Assembly (NCBI RefSeq): GCF_042649685.1
Contig: NZ_JBHRZT010000068.1
Span: forward strand, 124,001 to 188,000
Reading direction: 5' to 3'
Length of the DNA stretch: 64,000 nucleotides
Source: Bacillus_BA songklensis
GTDB taxonomy: Bacteria; Bacillota; Bacilli; Bacillales; Bacillaceae_H
Below are positions 1-8,651 of this stretch, one piece after another. The position numbers and the translations under genes were made by a program. Under the pieces are notes generated by a model that ran no database searches, was not told the origin of the DNA, and worked only from the letters and a program-made list of their open reading frames with translations. Numbering within the stretch: position 1 is the stretch's first letter; the number at the start of each line of letters is the position of its first letter.

Positions 1-401
1 CCATTAGGAACAAGATAGCGAAGAGGCACAACCGTACCGTAGTCCCACACGTATGTCGGGTCGTTAACCTTCACAATCGGAAGACCTGCCGCTTTTCCGG
101 CTTCAACCAGCTCGGTGGCCAATTGTTCATCTCCAGGATAGTGGTAAGGAACGTCCGAAATCAGTTCCGGACACTCGAAAGCTGTTAAAACTCCTTTATG
201 TTCAGGTGTCGCATCCACAAAATGATGAAAACTGGACATCCAATGACAAGAAATAAGAACAATCGCATCTGGTTGGATGCTCTCAATTACTTTCGCCGTT
301 TTATGCATACCTTCTACCAGCTCTTTTTGAAATTCCGGAGCTTGATCCTCAAAACACATTCTTGGCGTGTGCGGTACAAGCATTCCCAGTTCAAGGGTCA
401 T
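1..401 (-). CDS. praA: LigB-type extradiol ring-cleavage dioxygenase, probable protocatechuate 2,3-dioxygenase (partial)
   Basis: The first 133 residues are visible; the C-terminal part lies outside the window. The N-terminus reads MTLELGMLVPHTPRM, with an early His, followed by a 'LISCHWMSSFHHFVDATPEH' stretch. This is the layout of class III (LigB-superfamily) extradiol dioxygenases, which use Fe(II) bound by His/His/Glu. It is the last visible gene of the minus-strand operon, 27 bp after the tautomerase. Because the operon also supplies the lower meta pathway and the island contains 4-hydroxybenzoate 3-hydroxylase and an ACMSD-type decarboxylase, protocatechuate 2,3-cleavage (PraA) is the best fit. 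Catechol or another substrate cannot be excluded from this fragment. The ATG at 399-401 follows a GGGAG-like site; a GTG two codons upstream is possible. Confidence 0.72.
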   Translation of the reverse strand, partial: MTLELGMLVPHTPRMCFEDQAPEFQKELVEGMHKTAKVIESIQPDAIVLISCHWMSSFHHFVDATPEHKGVLTAFECPELISDVPYHYPGDEQLATELVEAGKAAGLPIVKVNDPTYVWDYGTVVPLRYLVPN

Positions 402-428
402 TTCCACTTCTCTCCCTTCCACTTACGA

Positions 429-623
429 TTATCGATTTGGTATGTCTGATACAGGCGTGCCTCCGATTCCCCAATGCGTTTTTGGAACCTCTGACACAAT
501 GACGCGAACTCTTTCTTTCGGAACATCCAGTGTGACGGATACAGTCTCCGTCACATTCTGAATTACTTCCTTGACCTTCTCTTCAGGTCTTCCCTGCATG
601 ATCTGAATATTTACAATCGGCAT
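429..623 (-). CDS. praC: 4-oxalocrotonate tautomerase (64 aa)
   Basis: A tautomerase of usual length that converts 2-hydroxymuconate to 2-oxo-3-hexenedioate. After Met removal it starts with Pro (PIVNIQIMQGR), the catalytic base Pro1, and later Arg residues (RVRVIVSEV) and a Trp/Gly segment (HWGIGG) match the family. The start was moved four codons inside the longest frame because only this ATG exposes Pro1 and because GGAGG lies 6 nt upstream of it. It lies between the decarboxylase and the dioxygenase in the operon. Confidence 0.92.
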   Translation of the reverse strand: MPIVNIQIMQGRPEEKVKEVIQNVTETVSVTLDVPKERVRVIVSEVPKTHWGIGGTPVSDIPNR

Positions 624-649
624 AATAACCTCCATTAATTAAGCATTTT

Positions 650-1435
650 TTACTCTGTCACCTTAAAGGAGACTTCTCCTAAACCGTCGAGTTTAGCCGA
701 AACCGTATCCCCGGCGGACAACATGACCGCACCTGTTACGCCTCCGGTTAAAATAACATCTCCTGCTCTTAATTTTTCTCCCTTTCTTGCCAGCATATTG
801 GCTAACATCGCCACTGAATTGGCCGGGTGGCCGACTACGGCAGCTCCTGCTCCTAAATCTTTGATCTCCCCATTAATAGAAAGTGTGACCCCGACCAAAT
901 CCAGCTCTAATTGAGCAGGATTTGTTAAGCGGTTGCCGATCACCACCCTTGATGAGGAGGCATTATCGGCGATAACATCAGGCAACGTAAATTTAAAGTT
1001 TTCATAGCGACTATCAATGATTTCAAGTGCAGGCACCACATATTCCGTAGCCGCAAGCACTTGAGCTCCTGTAATACCAGGTCCCTCGATATCCTTTCCT
1101 AAAACGAAGGCGATCTCCGCTTCCACTTTAGGATGGATTAACTCTTGAATCGATATGGATCCGCCTTCGGGTATGACCATATAATCGAATATATACCCAT
1201 AGATGGGTTCTTCAACGTTCATTTGCTTCATTTTAGCTTGACTCGTTAAACCCATTTTTGGACCGATGATTCGATGCCCTTGTTTCAGCTTAATCCCGAC
1301 TAGTTCTTCTTGAACTTTATAGGCGTCTTCAACCGTCATTTCCGGGTAATCGGCTGTAATTCGAATCACTTCACGTTTTTCTATTTCAGCTCGATGTAAA
1401 AATTCAGCTGTCGATTTATAATTAACCGCGTTCAT
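650..1435 (-). CDS. praD: 4-oxalocrotonate decarboxylase
   Basis: A 261-residue member of the fumarylacetoacetate hydrolase-fold hydratase/decarboxylase family (DmpH/XylI and DmpE/XylJ). It should decarboxylate 2-oxo-3-hexenedioate to 2-hydroxypenta-2,4-dienoate with Mg2+. Visible family features are the GPKMGLTSQAKM motif and the metal-binding acidic cluster HPKVEAEIAF. The segment 'NVEEPIYGYIFD' is the version I associate with the decarboxylase rather than the hydratase, and the gene sits beside the tautomerase, as in known pra and dmp operons. The ATG follows GGGGAGG. The paralogue at 3412-4212 is assigned as the hydratase; the two assignments could only be swapped by biochemistry, which I consider unlikely. 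Confidence 0.85.
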   Translation of the reverse strand: MNAVNYKSTAEFLHRAEIEKREVIRITADYPEMTVEDAYKVQEELVGIKLKQGHRIIGPKMGLTSQAKMKQMNVEEPIYGYIFDYMVIPEGGSISIQELIHPKVEAEIAFVLGKDIEGPGITGAQVLAATEYVVPALEIIDSRYENFKFTLPDVIADNASSSRVVIGNRLTNPAQLELDLVGVTLSINGEIKDLGAGAAVVGHPANSVAMLANMLARKGEKLRAGDVILTGGVTGAVMLSAGDTVSAKLDGLGEVSFKVTE

Positions 1436-1450
1436 CTATTTTTCCTCCCC

Positions 1451-2479
1451 TTACCTGGCAGCTGGTTCAAGTTTTTTCTTGGCAATTTCCGCTGCTACGT
1501 CCACAATCATATCTTCCTGACCGCCGACTACTTTACGCTTGCCAAGTTCAATTAAGATATCGCGAGAATCGATTCCCAATTTCTTGGCCGCCCGCTGAGC
1601 ATGAAGCTGGAAGCTCGAATAGACGCCGGCATACCCTAACACAAGGCTGTCCCTTGTAATCTCTTGCGGCACTGGAAGAATAGGTGCCACAATGTCCTCT
1701 GCCAAATCCATCATCTTGTAAAGATCTACTCCTGTTTCAATTCCCAGTCGCTCCAGCACGGCAACGAGCACTTCGGTTTGAGTATTTCCTGCTCCGGCTC
1801 CTAAACAACGGACACTTCCATCAATCCGATTCGCTCCTTCTTCAATGGCAGCTAATGTATTGGCCATGGCCAATGATAGATTGTTATGGCCGTGGAAGCC
1901 GATCTCCACTCCTATATGCTGCTTTAGGGCACGAATTCTTTCTCTTACTTGATGAGGTAAAAGGGCACCCGCGGAGTCTACCACATAGACGATGTCTGCT
2001 CCGTAGCTTTCCATTAATTTTGCTTGTTCCACCAATTTCTCAACAGGTGCCATATGGGACATCATGAGAAATCCGACCGTTTCCATTCCCAATTCCTTCG
2101 CTAAGCCAATATGCTGGGCTGAAACATCCGCCTCTGTCACATGTGTGGCAATTCGGGCCATTTTGGCTCCAAGGTTGGCGGCCTGTTTTAAATCTTTCAT
2201 CGTCCCGATTCCCGGAAGAAGCAAGACGGCGATTTTGGATTGTTCACAAACCGATACGGCCGCTTCAATCAATTCGAATTCATTTGTACGGGATAATCCA
2301 TACTGCAAAGAAGAACCAGCTAGACCATCTCCATGCGATACCTCGATATATGGTACACGGGCTTCATCCAACGCTTTGGCCACTTTTACGACTTCATCCA
2401 CTGTATATTGATGGGCCACAGCGTGACTGCCGTCACGCAAGGCCACTTCAGTAATCAAAATGCTACGTTCTTTTGTCAT
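1451..2479 (-). CDS. praF: 4-hydroxy-2-oxovalerate aldolase
   Basis: A 342-residue HMGL-like (DRE-TIM) aldolase of the DmpG type that splits 4-hydroxy-2-oxovalerate into pyruvate and acetaldehyde. The N-terminal LRDGSHAVAHQYT carries the catalytic Arg and metal-binding Asp, and GFHGHNNLSLA carries the two metal-binding His. The family forms a channelling complex with the acetaldehyde dehydrogenase, whose gene lies 14 bp upstream. The second ATG of a TTG-ATG pair is chosen because GGAGGG lies 7 nt before it. Confidence 0.95.
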   Translation of the reverse strand: MTKERSILITEVALRDGSHAVAHQYTVDEVVKVAKALDEARVPYIEVSHGDGLAGSSLQYGLSRTNEFELIEAAVSVCEQSKIAVLLLPGIGTMKDLKQAANLGAKMARIATHVTEADVSAQHIGLAKELGMETVGFLMMSHMAPVEKLVEQAKLMESYGADIVYVVDSAGALLPHQVRERIRALKQHIGVEIGFHGHNNLSLAMANTLAAIEEGANRIDGSVRCLGAGAGNTQTEVLVAVLERLGIETGVDLYKMMDLAEDIVAPILPVPQEITRDSLVLGYAGVYSSFQLHAQRAAKKLGIDSRDILIELGKRKVVGGQEDMIVDVAAEIAKKKLEPAAR

Positions 2480-2493
2480 CAATGGTCCCTCCT

Positions 2494-3378
2494 CTACACC
2501 GTTTGTGCAGCTAACTTATGTTTGGCAAACTCTTCCGCAACCTTTACAGCAGCGGCCGTCATAATATCAAGGTTTCCTGAATATTTCGGTAAATAATCGC
2601 CCGCTCCTTCCACTTCAAGGAAGACTGTGACCTTATTTCCGTCAATCATCGGTTCTGTCCGCAAACGGTAACCCGGCACATACGATTGGACCGTCTCCAC
2701 CATGTCCTGAATGGATTGGATGACGGCTTCCTCATCCATGCTTCCTTCTTCTACCAATGCATAGACCGTATCTCTCATTAAAATAGGCGGCTCTGCCGGA
2801 TTTAAAATGATGATGGCTTTCCCCTTTTTCGCTCCGCCGATCACTTCGATTCCGCGTGAGGTCGTCTGGGTAAATTCATCAATGTTTGCACGTGTTCCCG
2901 GTCCTGCACTCTTACTGGAAATCGTCGCGACGATTTCAGCGTAGTCTACCGGGCTTACCCGGTTAATCGCATGCACAATCGGAATCGTTGCCTGCCCGCC
3001 GCACGTAATGAGGTTGACATTTCCTTCTTCTATGTGTTCACCCAAATTTACCGGGGGTACAACTAAAGCCCCGACTGCGGCCGGTGTTAAATCAAGCACC
3101 GTTTTCCCCGCTTCCTTTAATAGCTTTGCATGGCGAATATGGGCTTTGGCAGATGTCGCGTCAAACACAATATCAGCCAATTCCGCTCTTTCTAAAAAGC
3201 CTTTAATTCCTGTATCAATGACCTCATATCCTTTTTCTTTTGCACGACGCAAACCGTCTGATTCAGGATCAATCCCAATCATCGTGGTTAATTGCAAGAT
3301 AGTAGAACGCTCCAACTTCATCATTAAATCCGTGCCGATATTACCTGATCCAAGAATGGCCACTTTTACTTTGGACAT
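2494..3378 (-). CDS. praG: acetaldehyde dehydrogenase (acylating)
   Basis: A 294-residue DmpF-type enzyme that oxidises acetaldehyde to acetyl-CoA with NAD+ and CoA. The N-terminal Rossmann motif reads AILGSGNIGTDL, and the catalytic Cys lies in TCGGQATIP near residue 127. Length and order are typical of DmpF, and the gene is followed directly by its aldolase partner. The ATG is preceded by GAGGAG. This is the last step that feeds ring carbon into the TCA cycle. Confidence 0.96.
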   Translation of the reverse strand: MSKVKVAILGSGNIGTDLMMKLERSTILQLTTMIGIDPESDGLRRAKEKGYEVIDTGIKGFLERAELADIVFDATSAKAHIRHAKLLKEAGKTVLDLTPAAVGALVVPPVNLGEHIEEGNVNLITCGGQATIPIVHAINRVSPVDYAEIVATISSKSAGPGTRANIDEFTQTTSRGIEVIGGAKKGKAIIILNPAEPPILMRDTVYALVEEGSMDEEAVIQSIQDMVETVQSYVPGYRLRTEPMIDGNKVTVFLEVEGAGDYLPKYSGNLDIMTAAAVKVAEEFAKHKLAAQTV

Positions 3379-3411
3379 GGATTTTCACTCCTCTCCTATC
3401 ATCCTATTTAT

Positions 3412-4212
3412 TTAGCGTTTATCAACAAATCGAACGTTCACTTCGCCTAAATGGGCAAAGCGCGCTTGGAAATGATCCCCCGGTTCGCCGTTAATAGCAG
3501 CGGAAAGAGCACCTGAAAGAATCACTTCTCCTGCCTTGAGCGTAATGCCGTATTCGAACAGTTTATTGGCTAACCAGGCTACACAAGTAGCGGGGTGTCC
3601 TAAAGCGGCTGCGCCGACTCCCGTATTCATGATCTCGCCATTTTTGTAAAGGACCATCCCGACTTGAGCAAGATCCAGTTGATCAACGGAAAGAGGTTTG
3701 CCACCTAAGACATAAAGTCCGGAAGAAGCATTATCGGCAATCGTATCCTGTAATTTGATGTTCCAGTCTGCTATCCGGCTGTCTACAATCTCTAAAGCCG
3801 GAAGTACATAATCTGTGGCTTGCAAGACATCCATTTCCGTCACGCGCGGTCCTGCTAAATCTTTCTTTAATACAAAAGCGATCTCTGCTTCTACTTTTGG
3901 CTGGAGAACTTTATCTGCTGATATTTCTCCCCCATTTTCAATGACCATCCCATCCAACAGATGGCCATAATCAGGTTGGTTTACCCCCAATAAATTTTGC
4001 ATCGCAGCAGAGGTCAGTCCTATTTTCTTGCCTACCACCCGCTGTCCGGCTTCTATTTTCTTTTGAATGGTCAGCAGTTGGACTTGATACGCTTCCTCGA
4101 TGGTTATATCCGGATTCAACTCGGTGAGGGGGGATACCCCTCGACCGTGAATTTCTGCCTGAGCCAGATGCTCAGAAAATTTTTCTGTTTCCTTAATATC
4201 CGTTAAATTCAA
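3412..4212 (-). CDS. praE: 2-oxopent-4-enoate hydratase
   Basis: A 266-residue FAH-fold hydratase that adds water to 2-hydroxypenta-2,4-dienoate to give 4-hydroxy-2-oxovalerate. GKKIGLTSAAMQ, 'QPDYGHLLDGM' and the QPKVEAEIAF metal site are present. It starts with TTG, 8 nt after GGAGGG. It lies between the semialdehyde dehydrogenase and the acetaldehyde dehydrogenase, the position of praE in the published Paenibacillus pra operon as I recall it. The paralogous decarboxylase lies three genes downstream, so the pair probably arose by ancient duplication. Confidence 0.87.
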   Translation of the reverse strand: MNLTDIKETEKFSEHLAQAEIHGRGVSPLTELNPDITIEEAYQVQLLTIQKKIEAGQRVVGKKIGLTSAAMQNLLGVNQPDYGHLLDGMVIENGGEISADKVLQPKVEAEIAFVLKKDLAGPRVTEMDVLQATDYVLPALEIVDSRIADWNIKLQDTIADNASSGLYVLGGKPLSVDQLDLAQVGMVLYKNGEIMNTGVGAAALGHPATCVAWLANKLFEYGITLKAGEVILSGALSAAINGEPGDHFQARFAHLGEVNVRFVDKR

Positions 4213-4224
4213 CGTTACTCCCTC

Positions 4225-5700
4225 CTATAACTTGATACAAATATTTGATAATTCACTGTAGAATTCGAAACTATGCATACCGCCTTCACGGCCGATTCCG
4301 CTCTGCTTCATGCCGCCGAACGGTGTGCGCAAGTCGCGTAAAAACCAAGTGTTTACCCAAATGATTCCCGCTTCGATTTGCCCTGCGACACGATGAGCAC
4401 GTCGTAAATCATTCGTCCAAATGGAAGCGCTTAATCCATAATGTGTATCGTTTGCCTGCGCAATGACTTCTTCTTCTTCGTCAAAAGGAATAACTGTCAC
4501 TACAGGTCCGAAAATCTCTTCACGAACAACACGGCAGTTGCGATTTAGTCCTGTAATAATGGTTGGCTCAAGATAATATCCTTTCTCTAACCCTTCCGGA
4601 CGTTTACCGCCAATTAAAATTTGCCCGCCTTCCTCTAGGGCCAATTGAATATAGCTTGTGACACGTTCGTAATGTTCTTCTCCGATAAGTGCCCCTACCT
4701 TGGTTTTTGGATCAAAAGGATCCCCGACAACGAGTTCTTTTGCCTTCGCCGCAAACTTTTGTAAAAACTCTTCATATACAGGACGTTCAACATAGATGCG
4801 CGAACCGCAAAGACATACTTCACCTTGGTTGATAAAACTGGATTTTAGAGTCGTTTCAATGACCTCATCTAAATCGGAATCGGCAAAAATGATATTTGGA
4901 TTTTTACCGCCTAATTCATATGAAAGTTTCTTTAATGACTGTGCGGCTGCCTTCATAATTACTTTTCCGGTTGTCGTTTCTCCAGTAAAGGAAATCGCGT
5001 CTACATCAGGATGTTCTGTTAATGCCGAACCAGCAGAATCAGGGCCGAATCCGTGAACAATATTCACTACTCCATCCGGCACACCAGCATCGCGGCATAT
5101 TTCACCAAGTAAAGTAGCCGTCATTGGCGTCAATTCAGCCGGTTTGATTACAGCTGTATTTCCAGCTGCCAGGCATGGCGCTAATTTCCAGGTTAATAAT
5201 AGAAGAGGAAGGTTCCAAGGATTAATCAATCCTACAACACCTACAGGGCGGCGAACCGAATAATTGATGGCCACATCATCCGTTTGATACGCCTCTGTTC
5301 CTAAACTTCTTAAGTAGTCTGCAAAGAAATGAAAGTTATACGCTGCCCTTGGGATATCGATTGTACTTGAAAGCCAGTAAGGCTTCCCGGTATCTAACGA
5401 TTCTAATCTTGCCAGTTCATCTTTTCTTTCTAAAATGATATCCCCGATACGTCTGATAACAGAAATTCGATCGTGTGAAGTCATCTTTTTCCACGGTCCG
5501 TTTAAAGCTCTTCTTGCTGCTGCCACTGCAAGATCAATTTCTTCCTTTCCTCCCTCTGATACTTTACCTAAAACTTCCTGTGTTGCCGGGTTAATGTTGT
5601 CAAATGTTTTTCCGCTTTTTGAAGTAAGATATTGACCATTAATAAAATGTTTACAATCAAACGCTTTTACACTTTTCTCCAATGTTGTTTGACCACTCAT
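4225..5700 (-). CDS. praB: 2-hydroxymuconic semialdehyde dehydrogenase
   Basis: A 491-residue NAD-dependent aldehyde dehydrogenase. The catalytic Glu lies in ELGGKNPN and the catalytic Cys in NQGEVCLCGSR; INPWNLPLLL and 'FGGMKQSGIGREGG' are typical of the HMSDH/betaine aldehyde dehydrogenase branch. It should oxidise 2-hydroxymuconic semialdehyde to 2-hydroxymuconate. It is the first gene of the minus-strand operon, so the control region lies at 5701-5954. The ATG at 5700 is chosen because GGAGG lies 8 nt upstream; a TTG two codons earlier is too close to it. Confidence 0.92.
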   Translation of the reverse strand: MSGQTTLEKSVKAFDCKHFINGQYLTSKSGKTFDNINPATQEVLGKVSEGGKEEIDLAVAAARRALNGPWKKMTSHDRISVIRRIGDIILERKDELARLESLDTGKPYWLSSTIDIPRAAYNFHFFADYLRSLGTEAYQTDDVAINYSVRRPVGVVGLINPWNLPLLLLTWKLAPCLAAGNTAVIKPAELTPMTATLLGEICRDAGVPDGVVNIVHGFGPDSAGSALTEHPDVDAISFTGETTTGKVIMKAAAQSLKKLSYELGGKNPNIIFADSDLDEVIETTLKSSFINQGEVCLCGSRIYVERPVYEEFLQKFAAKAKELVVGDPFDPKTKVGALIGEEHYERVTSYIQLALEEGGQILIGGKRPEGLEKGYYLEPTIITGLNRNCRVVREEIFGPVVTVIPFDEEEEVIAQANDTHYGLSASIWTNDLRRAHRVAGQIEAGIIWVNTWFLRDLRTPFGGMKQSGIGREGGMHSFEFYSELSNICIKL

Positions 5701-5802
5701 TTGCAAATCCTCCTTAAAATGTCAAAAGTTATAATTGACTGAATTTTAATTCTTTTCTTGTTATTTATGGTAAATGACATTCGTTGTTTATACAACATCA
5801 TA

Positions 5803-5918
5803 GTTCTTCTATGTGGAACAATATGAATTTTTTTAAAAAAATTAATTTTTAAAGTATTTTGTTTATTTTGGTTTCCATGCTACAATGAGAAATATATTTT
5901 ATAGAAGAACAGCGTTCT
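5803..5918. promoter_or_regulatory. Divergent control region with inverted operator-like repeats
   Basis: The intergenic region between the catabolic operon and the IclR gene contains GTTCTTCTAT (5803-5812) and its exact reverse complement ATAGAAGAAC (5901-5910). The second copy overlaps a 13-bp palindrome, AGAAC-AGC-GTTCT (5906-5918). A TACAAT box at 5881-5886 could be the -10 of the IclR gene, which would place the palindrome just downstream of its start site. I infer binding sites for the neighbouring IclR protein; no binding data are available. Confidence 0.5.
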
Positions 5919-5954
5919 GTTATAAGCAACTTTAAAAAGGAGGTACTTGCTTTT

Positions 5955-6731
5955 ATGGGAACGAGTACAAATCAAGATTATTTGCTCTCCTCCGTAAAAA
6001 ATGCTCTTCGTCTGTTGCGCAGTTTTTCCATGGATGAACCAGAAAAAAAAGTAACAGACCTGGCCGCTTCATTAGGACTGGGAAAAAGCACGGTCAGTCG
6101 CTTATTGGCCACTCTTGCAAGTGAAGGGTTCGTTATCAAAGATCCTGAGACACAAAAATACCGTTTAGGGCTCTCCATCCTTAATCTGAATACGATTGTG
6201 ACGTCAACACTTGAAATTAATCGCGAATCACAACCTGTGCTGCAACAATTAGTTAATGAAATTGGCGAAACAACACATATTGCTGTTTTAGAAGAGATGG
6301 ATGTCGTTTACTTAAATCGGGTTGAATGCAAACATCCCGTACAGATTTTGTCTCATGTTGGACGGCGGAATCCCCTTCACTGTACAAGTTCAGGAAAAAC
6401 CATCTTAGCTTATCAAGAAGAAGAAATGATCGAACGTTTCATTGAAAAAGGACTGCATAAGTACACCTCCAACACGATAGTGGATCCTGTTGATTTTCGT
6501 TCTACTCTAAAGACTGTACAGGAACAGGGATATGCCATTAGTACTGAGGAGCTTCGTGAAGGTGTCGCCTCAATTGCAGCCCCGATACGCGATTATACCG
6601 GAAAAGTCATTTATGCAGTTAGTGTGGTCGGCCCGGTTCACCGAATGGATCCCTATGAACCTTCTATTATTAATAAAGTTAAACGGGCTGCCAATGAAAT
6701 TTCTGAGAGATTAGGCTACTGGAAACATTAA
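5955..6731 (+). CDS. IclR-family transcriptional regulator
   Basis: A 258-residue protein with an N-terminal winged helix (LAASLGLGKSTVSRLLATL, about residues 32-55) and a C-terminal IclR effector domain with 'GRRNPLHCTSSGKTILAY' and 'REGVASIAAPIRDYTG'. It diverges from the catabolic operon and is followed 30 bp later by the decarboxylase gene, so it probably controls one or both units in response to an aromatic or a ring-cleavage product. The start follows GGAGG. Two paralogues lie at 7860-9446. PraR/PobR-like function is inferred from context only. Confidence 0.88.
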   Translation: MGTSTNQDYLLSSVKNALRLLRSFSMDEPEKKVTDLAASLGLGKSTVSRLLATLASEGFVIKDPETQKYRLGLSILNLNTIVTSTLEINRESQPVLQQLVNEIGETTHIAVLEEMDVVYLNRVECKHPVQILSHVGRRNPLHCTSSGKTILAYQEEEMIERFIEKGLHKYTSNTIVDPVDFRSTLKTVQEQGYAISTEELREGVASIAAPIRDYTGKVIYAVSVVGPVHRMDPYEPSIINKVKRAANEISERLGYWKH

Positions 6732-6761
6732 AAAATAAAAAAATAAAGGAGCGTGATTAGT

Positions 6762-7718
6762 GTGTTTGATATGCACACTCACTTCATTCCATCAGATGTA
6801 TTGCTTTGGCTTAAGGATAACCAGCATTTAGTTCATGCCAAATGGGAAAAGAAAGCACCGCATCAAGCCGAATTTCTCACTGTAAACAATAAGTGGGGGT
6901 TTGAACTGAAGGAATCATTTACCCATTCCGAATTATATTTGCATGAACAAGAGAAAGCCGGCGTTTCTCACTCCCTTGTCTCACCTATCCCTCAACTATT
7001 TATGTATGATTTTCATGAGGACCTTACAAGTGAGCTCTCAGCTGTTTATAATCGTTCATTGGCAAATTGGATTCATGACAATAGCAAACGATTATCAGCA
7101 TTAGCCACTATTCCATTGAACAATCCTGTTTTTGCAGCAAATGAATTAAGACAAGCAATGAACCTTGGCTTAAAAGGAGCGATTATTGGACCCGGACTAT
7201 CAAATGTTATGTTAACAGACGAATTTTTCACTCCTTTTTGGGAGGAAGCTAATGCTCAAAAAGCAATTGTTTTTATTCATCCGCTGCTTTGTGAAGATTC
7301 CCGATTAAAGAAAAGAATGATGCCTAATCTTATTGGGGTTCCATGGGAAACGACCGTCTGTGCAACAGATTTATTGTTAAGTGGTTTACTAGATAAATAT
7401 CCGGATGTGAAAATCTTATTGGCCCATGGCGGCGGATTCCTTCCTTATCAAATCGGCCGAATGAACAAGGGGTATGAGAAATGGACTGGTGTTTCCGCTT
7501 CCTTACAGGCTCCTCCAGAGGACTATTTGCGTCGCTTCTGGTTCGATTCCGTCCTCTGGAATGATTCAAGCTTGAAGTATCTAATCGAAGTAGTCGGAGA
7601 AGACAAAGTTGTACCGGGATCCGATTTCCCTTTTGACCTTTGCTCTTGGCCTCCCGTCGCATATAATGAACGGGGCGTTCACTCCCTTCTGGGCATCAAT
7701 GCAACCAGCCAACTATAA
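6762..7718 (+). CDS. praH: ACMSD-type amidohydrolase, probable 5-carboxy-2-hydroxymuconate-6-semialdehyde decarboxylase
   Basis: A 318-residue Amidohydro_2 protein. It has the N-terminal metal motif DMHTHF, a His in 'ILLAHGGGFLPYQIGR', and the late Asp in PGSDFPFD, followed by a GINAT-like end as in 2-amino-3-carboxymuconate semialdehyde decarboxylase. The protocatechuate 2,3-pathway needs such a decarboxylase to remove the ring carboxyl group after cleavage, giving 2-hydroxymuconic semialdehyde for the adjacent dehydrogenase. The start is a GTG at 6762, 10 nt after AAAGGAG; an upstream GTG at 6753 is too close to that site. It is co-directional with the preceding IclR gene. Confidence 0.8.
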   Translation: MFDMHTHFIPSDVLLWLKDNQHLVHAKWEKKAPHQAEFLTVNNKWGFELKESFTHSELYLHEQEKAGVSHSLVSPIPQLFMYDFHEDLTSELSAVYNRSLANWIHDNSKRLSALATIPLNNPVFAANELRQAMNLGLKGAIIGPGLSNVMLTDEFFTPFWEEANAQKAIVFIHPLLCEDSRLKKRMMPNLIGVPWETTVCATDLLLSGLLDKYPDVKILLAHGGGFLPYQIGRMNKGYEKWTGVSASLQAPPEDYLRRFWFDSVLWNDSSLKYLIEVVGEDKVVPGSDFPFDLCSWPPVAYNERGVHSLLGINATSQL

Positions 7719-7731
7719 GCATTATTAATAA

Positions 7732-7770
7732 GAAAAGCGCTGGAGCTGGACAATTTCAACGAGCAATCTA
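7732..7770 (+). repeat. Remnant of repeat family B
   Basis: The stretch from AAAAGCG to GGAGCTGGACAATTTCAACG matches the two ends of the family B repeat at 63439-63630, joined with the middle deleted. It lies directly after the decarboxylase stop codon. Confidence 0.55.
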
Positions 7771-7792
7771 TACTTTTCTATACAGAAATAAA

Positions 7793-7834
7793 GGAGTTAC
7801 AAATTCGGTCATTACCGGTTGTAGCTCCTCTTTT
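7793..7834. terminator. Rho-independent terminator
   Basis: GGAGTTACAA pairs with TTGTAGCTCC (one G-U pair), with an inner CGGT/ACCG stem, followed by CTCTTTTG. It separates the convergent decarboxylase and IclR genes. Confidence 0.7.
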
Positions 7835-7859
7835 GTTGGATATTTGCAAAAAACCATAG

Positions 7860-8633
7860 TTAAACAGAGTTTAAAACATGGGAGATAGCATTAGCAGATT
7901 GTGTGACAAGTTCAATATGCTTTGGAAAAGCACGACCGTTCATACGTTGTGTAGGACCGGCAATCGTGACAGCTGCAATCACTTCGCCTTTGGGATTTCG
8001 AACGGGTGCCGAGATGGAGGCGACTCCTACATGCAATTCCTCAACACTCACAGAATAACCCAGCTTCTTAATTTGATTCAAACAGGCGAGTAATGCGGTT
8101 GGATCGGTAATCGTTTTTGATGTATAGCGTTCCAGCTTTTTTTGCAAAAACTCCTCTATGAAGTTTGGTGATTGGTAGGCGAGTAATACCTTCCCGGTAC
8201 TCGTGCAATGAATGGGATTTCGCTTCCCTAGATAGGAAAGTAAACGAACAGGGTGGAAACATTCAATTTTATTAAGATAAATCATTTCAAATCCTCTTAG
8301 CACACCGATGTGAGCGGTTTCATTAGATTGATCGACAAGGGCTTTTAATACGGATTGGGAAACCATATGAAGCTTGGATTGTCTTGTTACAATATTTCCA
8401 AGAGCCAGGATGGGTGTTCCCAAACGGTATAATTTGGTATGTATATCTTTCGTAATAAACCCTTCGCTCATCAAGGTTGTGACTAAACGATGAACGGTGC
8501 TGTTGGCAATCCCCAGCTTATCCGCTATTTCACTAATCCCAAGCTCAGGCTCGTCCAAAGAAAATAAATCTAGTACACGTAATGCATTTTCTAAAGTCGT
8601 AAAACGCTTTTCACTCTTTTTATCCTTGATCAT
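7860..8633 (-). CDS. IclR-family transcriptional regulator
   Basis: A 257-residue protein with a helix-turn-helix (IADKLGIANSTVHRLVTTL) and an IclR effector domain (GKRNPIHCTSTGKVLLAY, ELHVGVASISAPVRNPKGE). It lies 18 bp downstream of another IclR gene in the same direction, with its AAGGGGAGC ribosome binding site in the gap, so the two are probably co-transcribed. Together with the gene at 5955 there are three IclR paralogues around a single pathway. Its target is unknown; the pobA control region and the upstream operon are candidates. Confidence 0.88.
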   Translation of the reverse strand: MIKDKKSEKRFTTLENALRVLDLFSLDEPELGISEIADKLGIANSTVHRLVTTLMSEGFITKDIHTKLYRLGTPILALGNIVTRQSKLHMVSQSVLKALVDQSNETAHIGVLRGFEMIYLNKIECFHPVRLLSYLGKRNPIHCTSTGKVLLAYQSPNFIEEFLQKKLERYTSKTITDPTALLACLNQIKKLGYSVSVEELHVGVASISAPVRNPKGEVIAAVTIAGPTQRMNGRAFPKHIELVTQSANAISHVLNSV

Positions 8634-8651
8634 ATAAAGCTCCCCTTATAT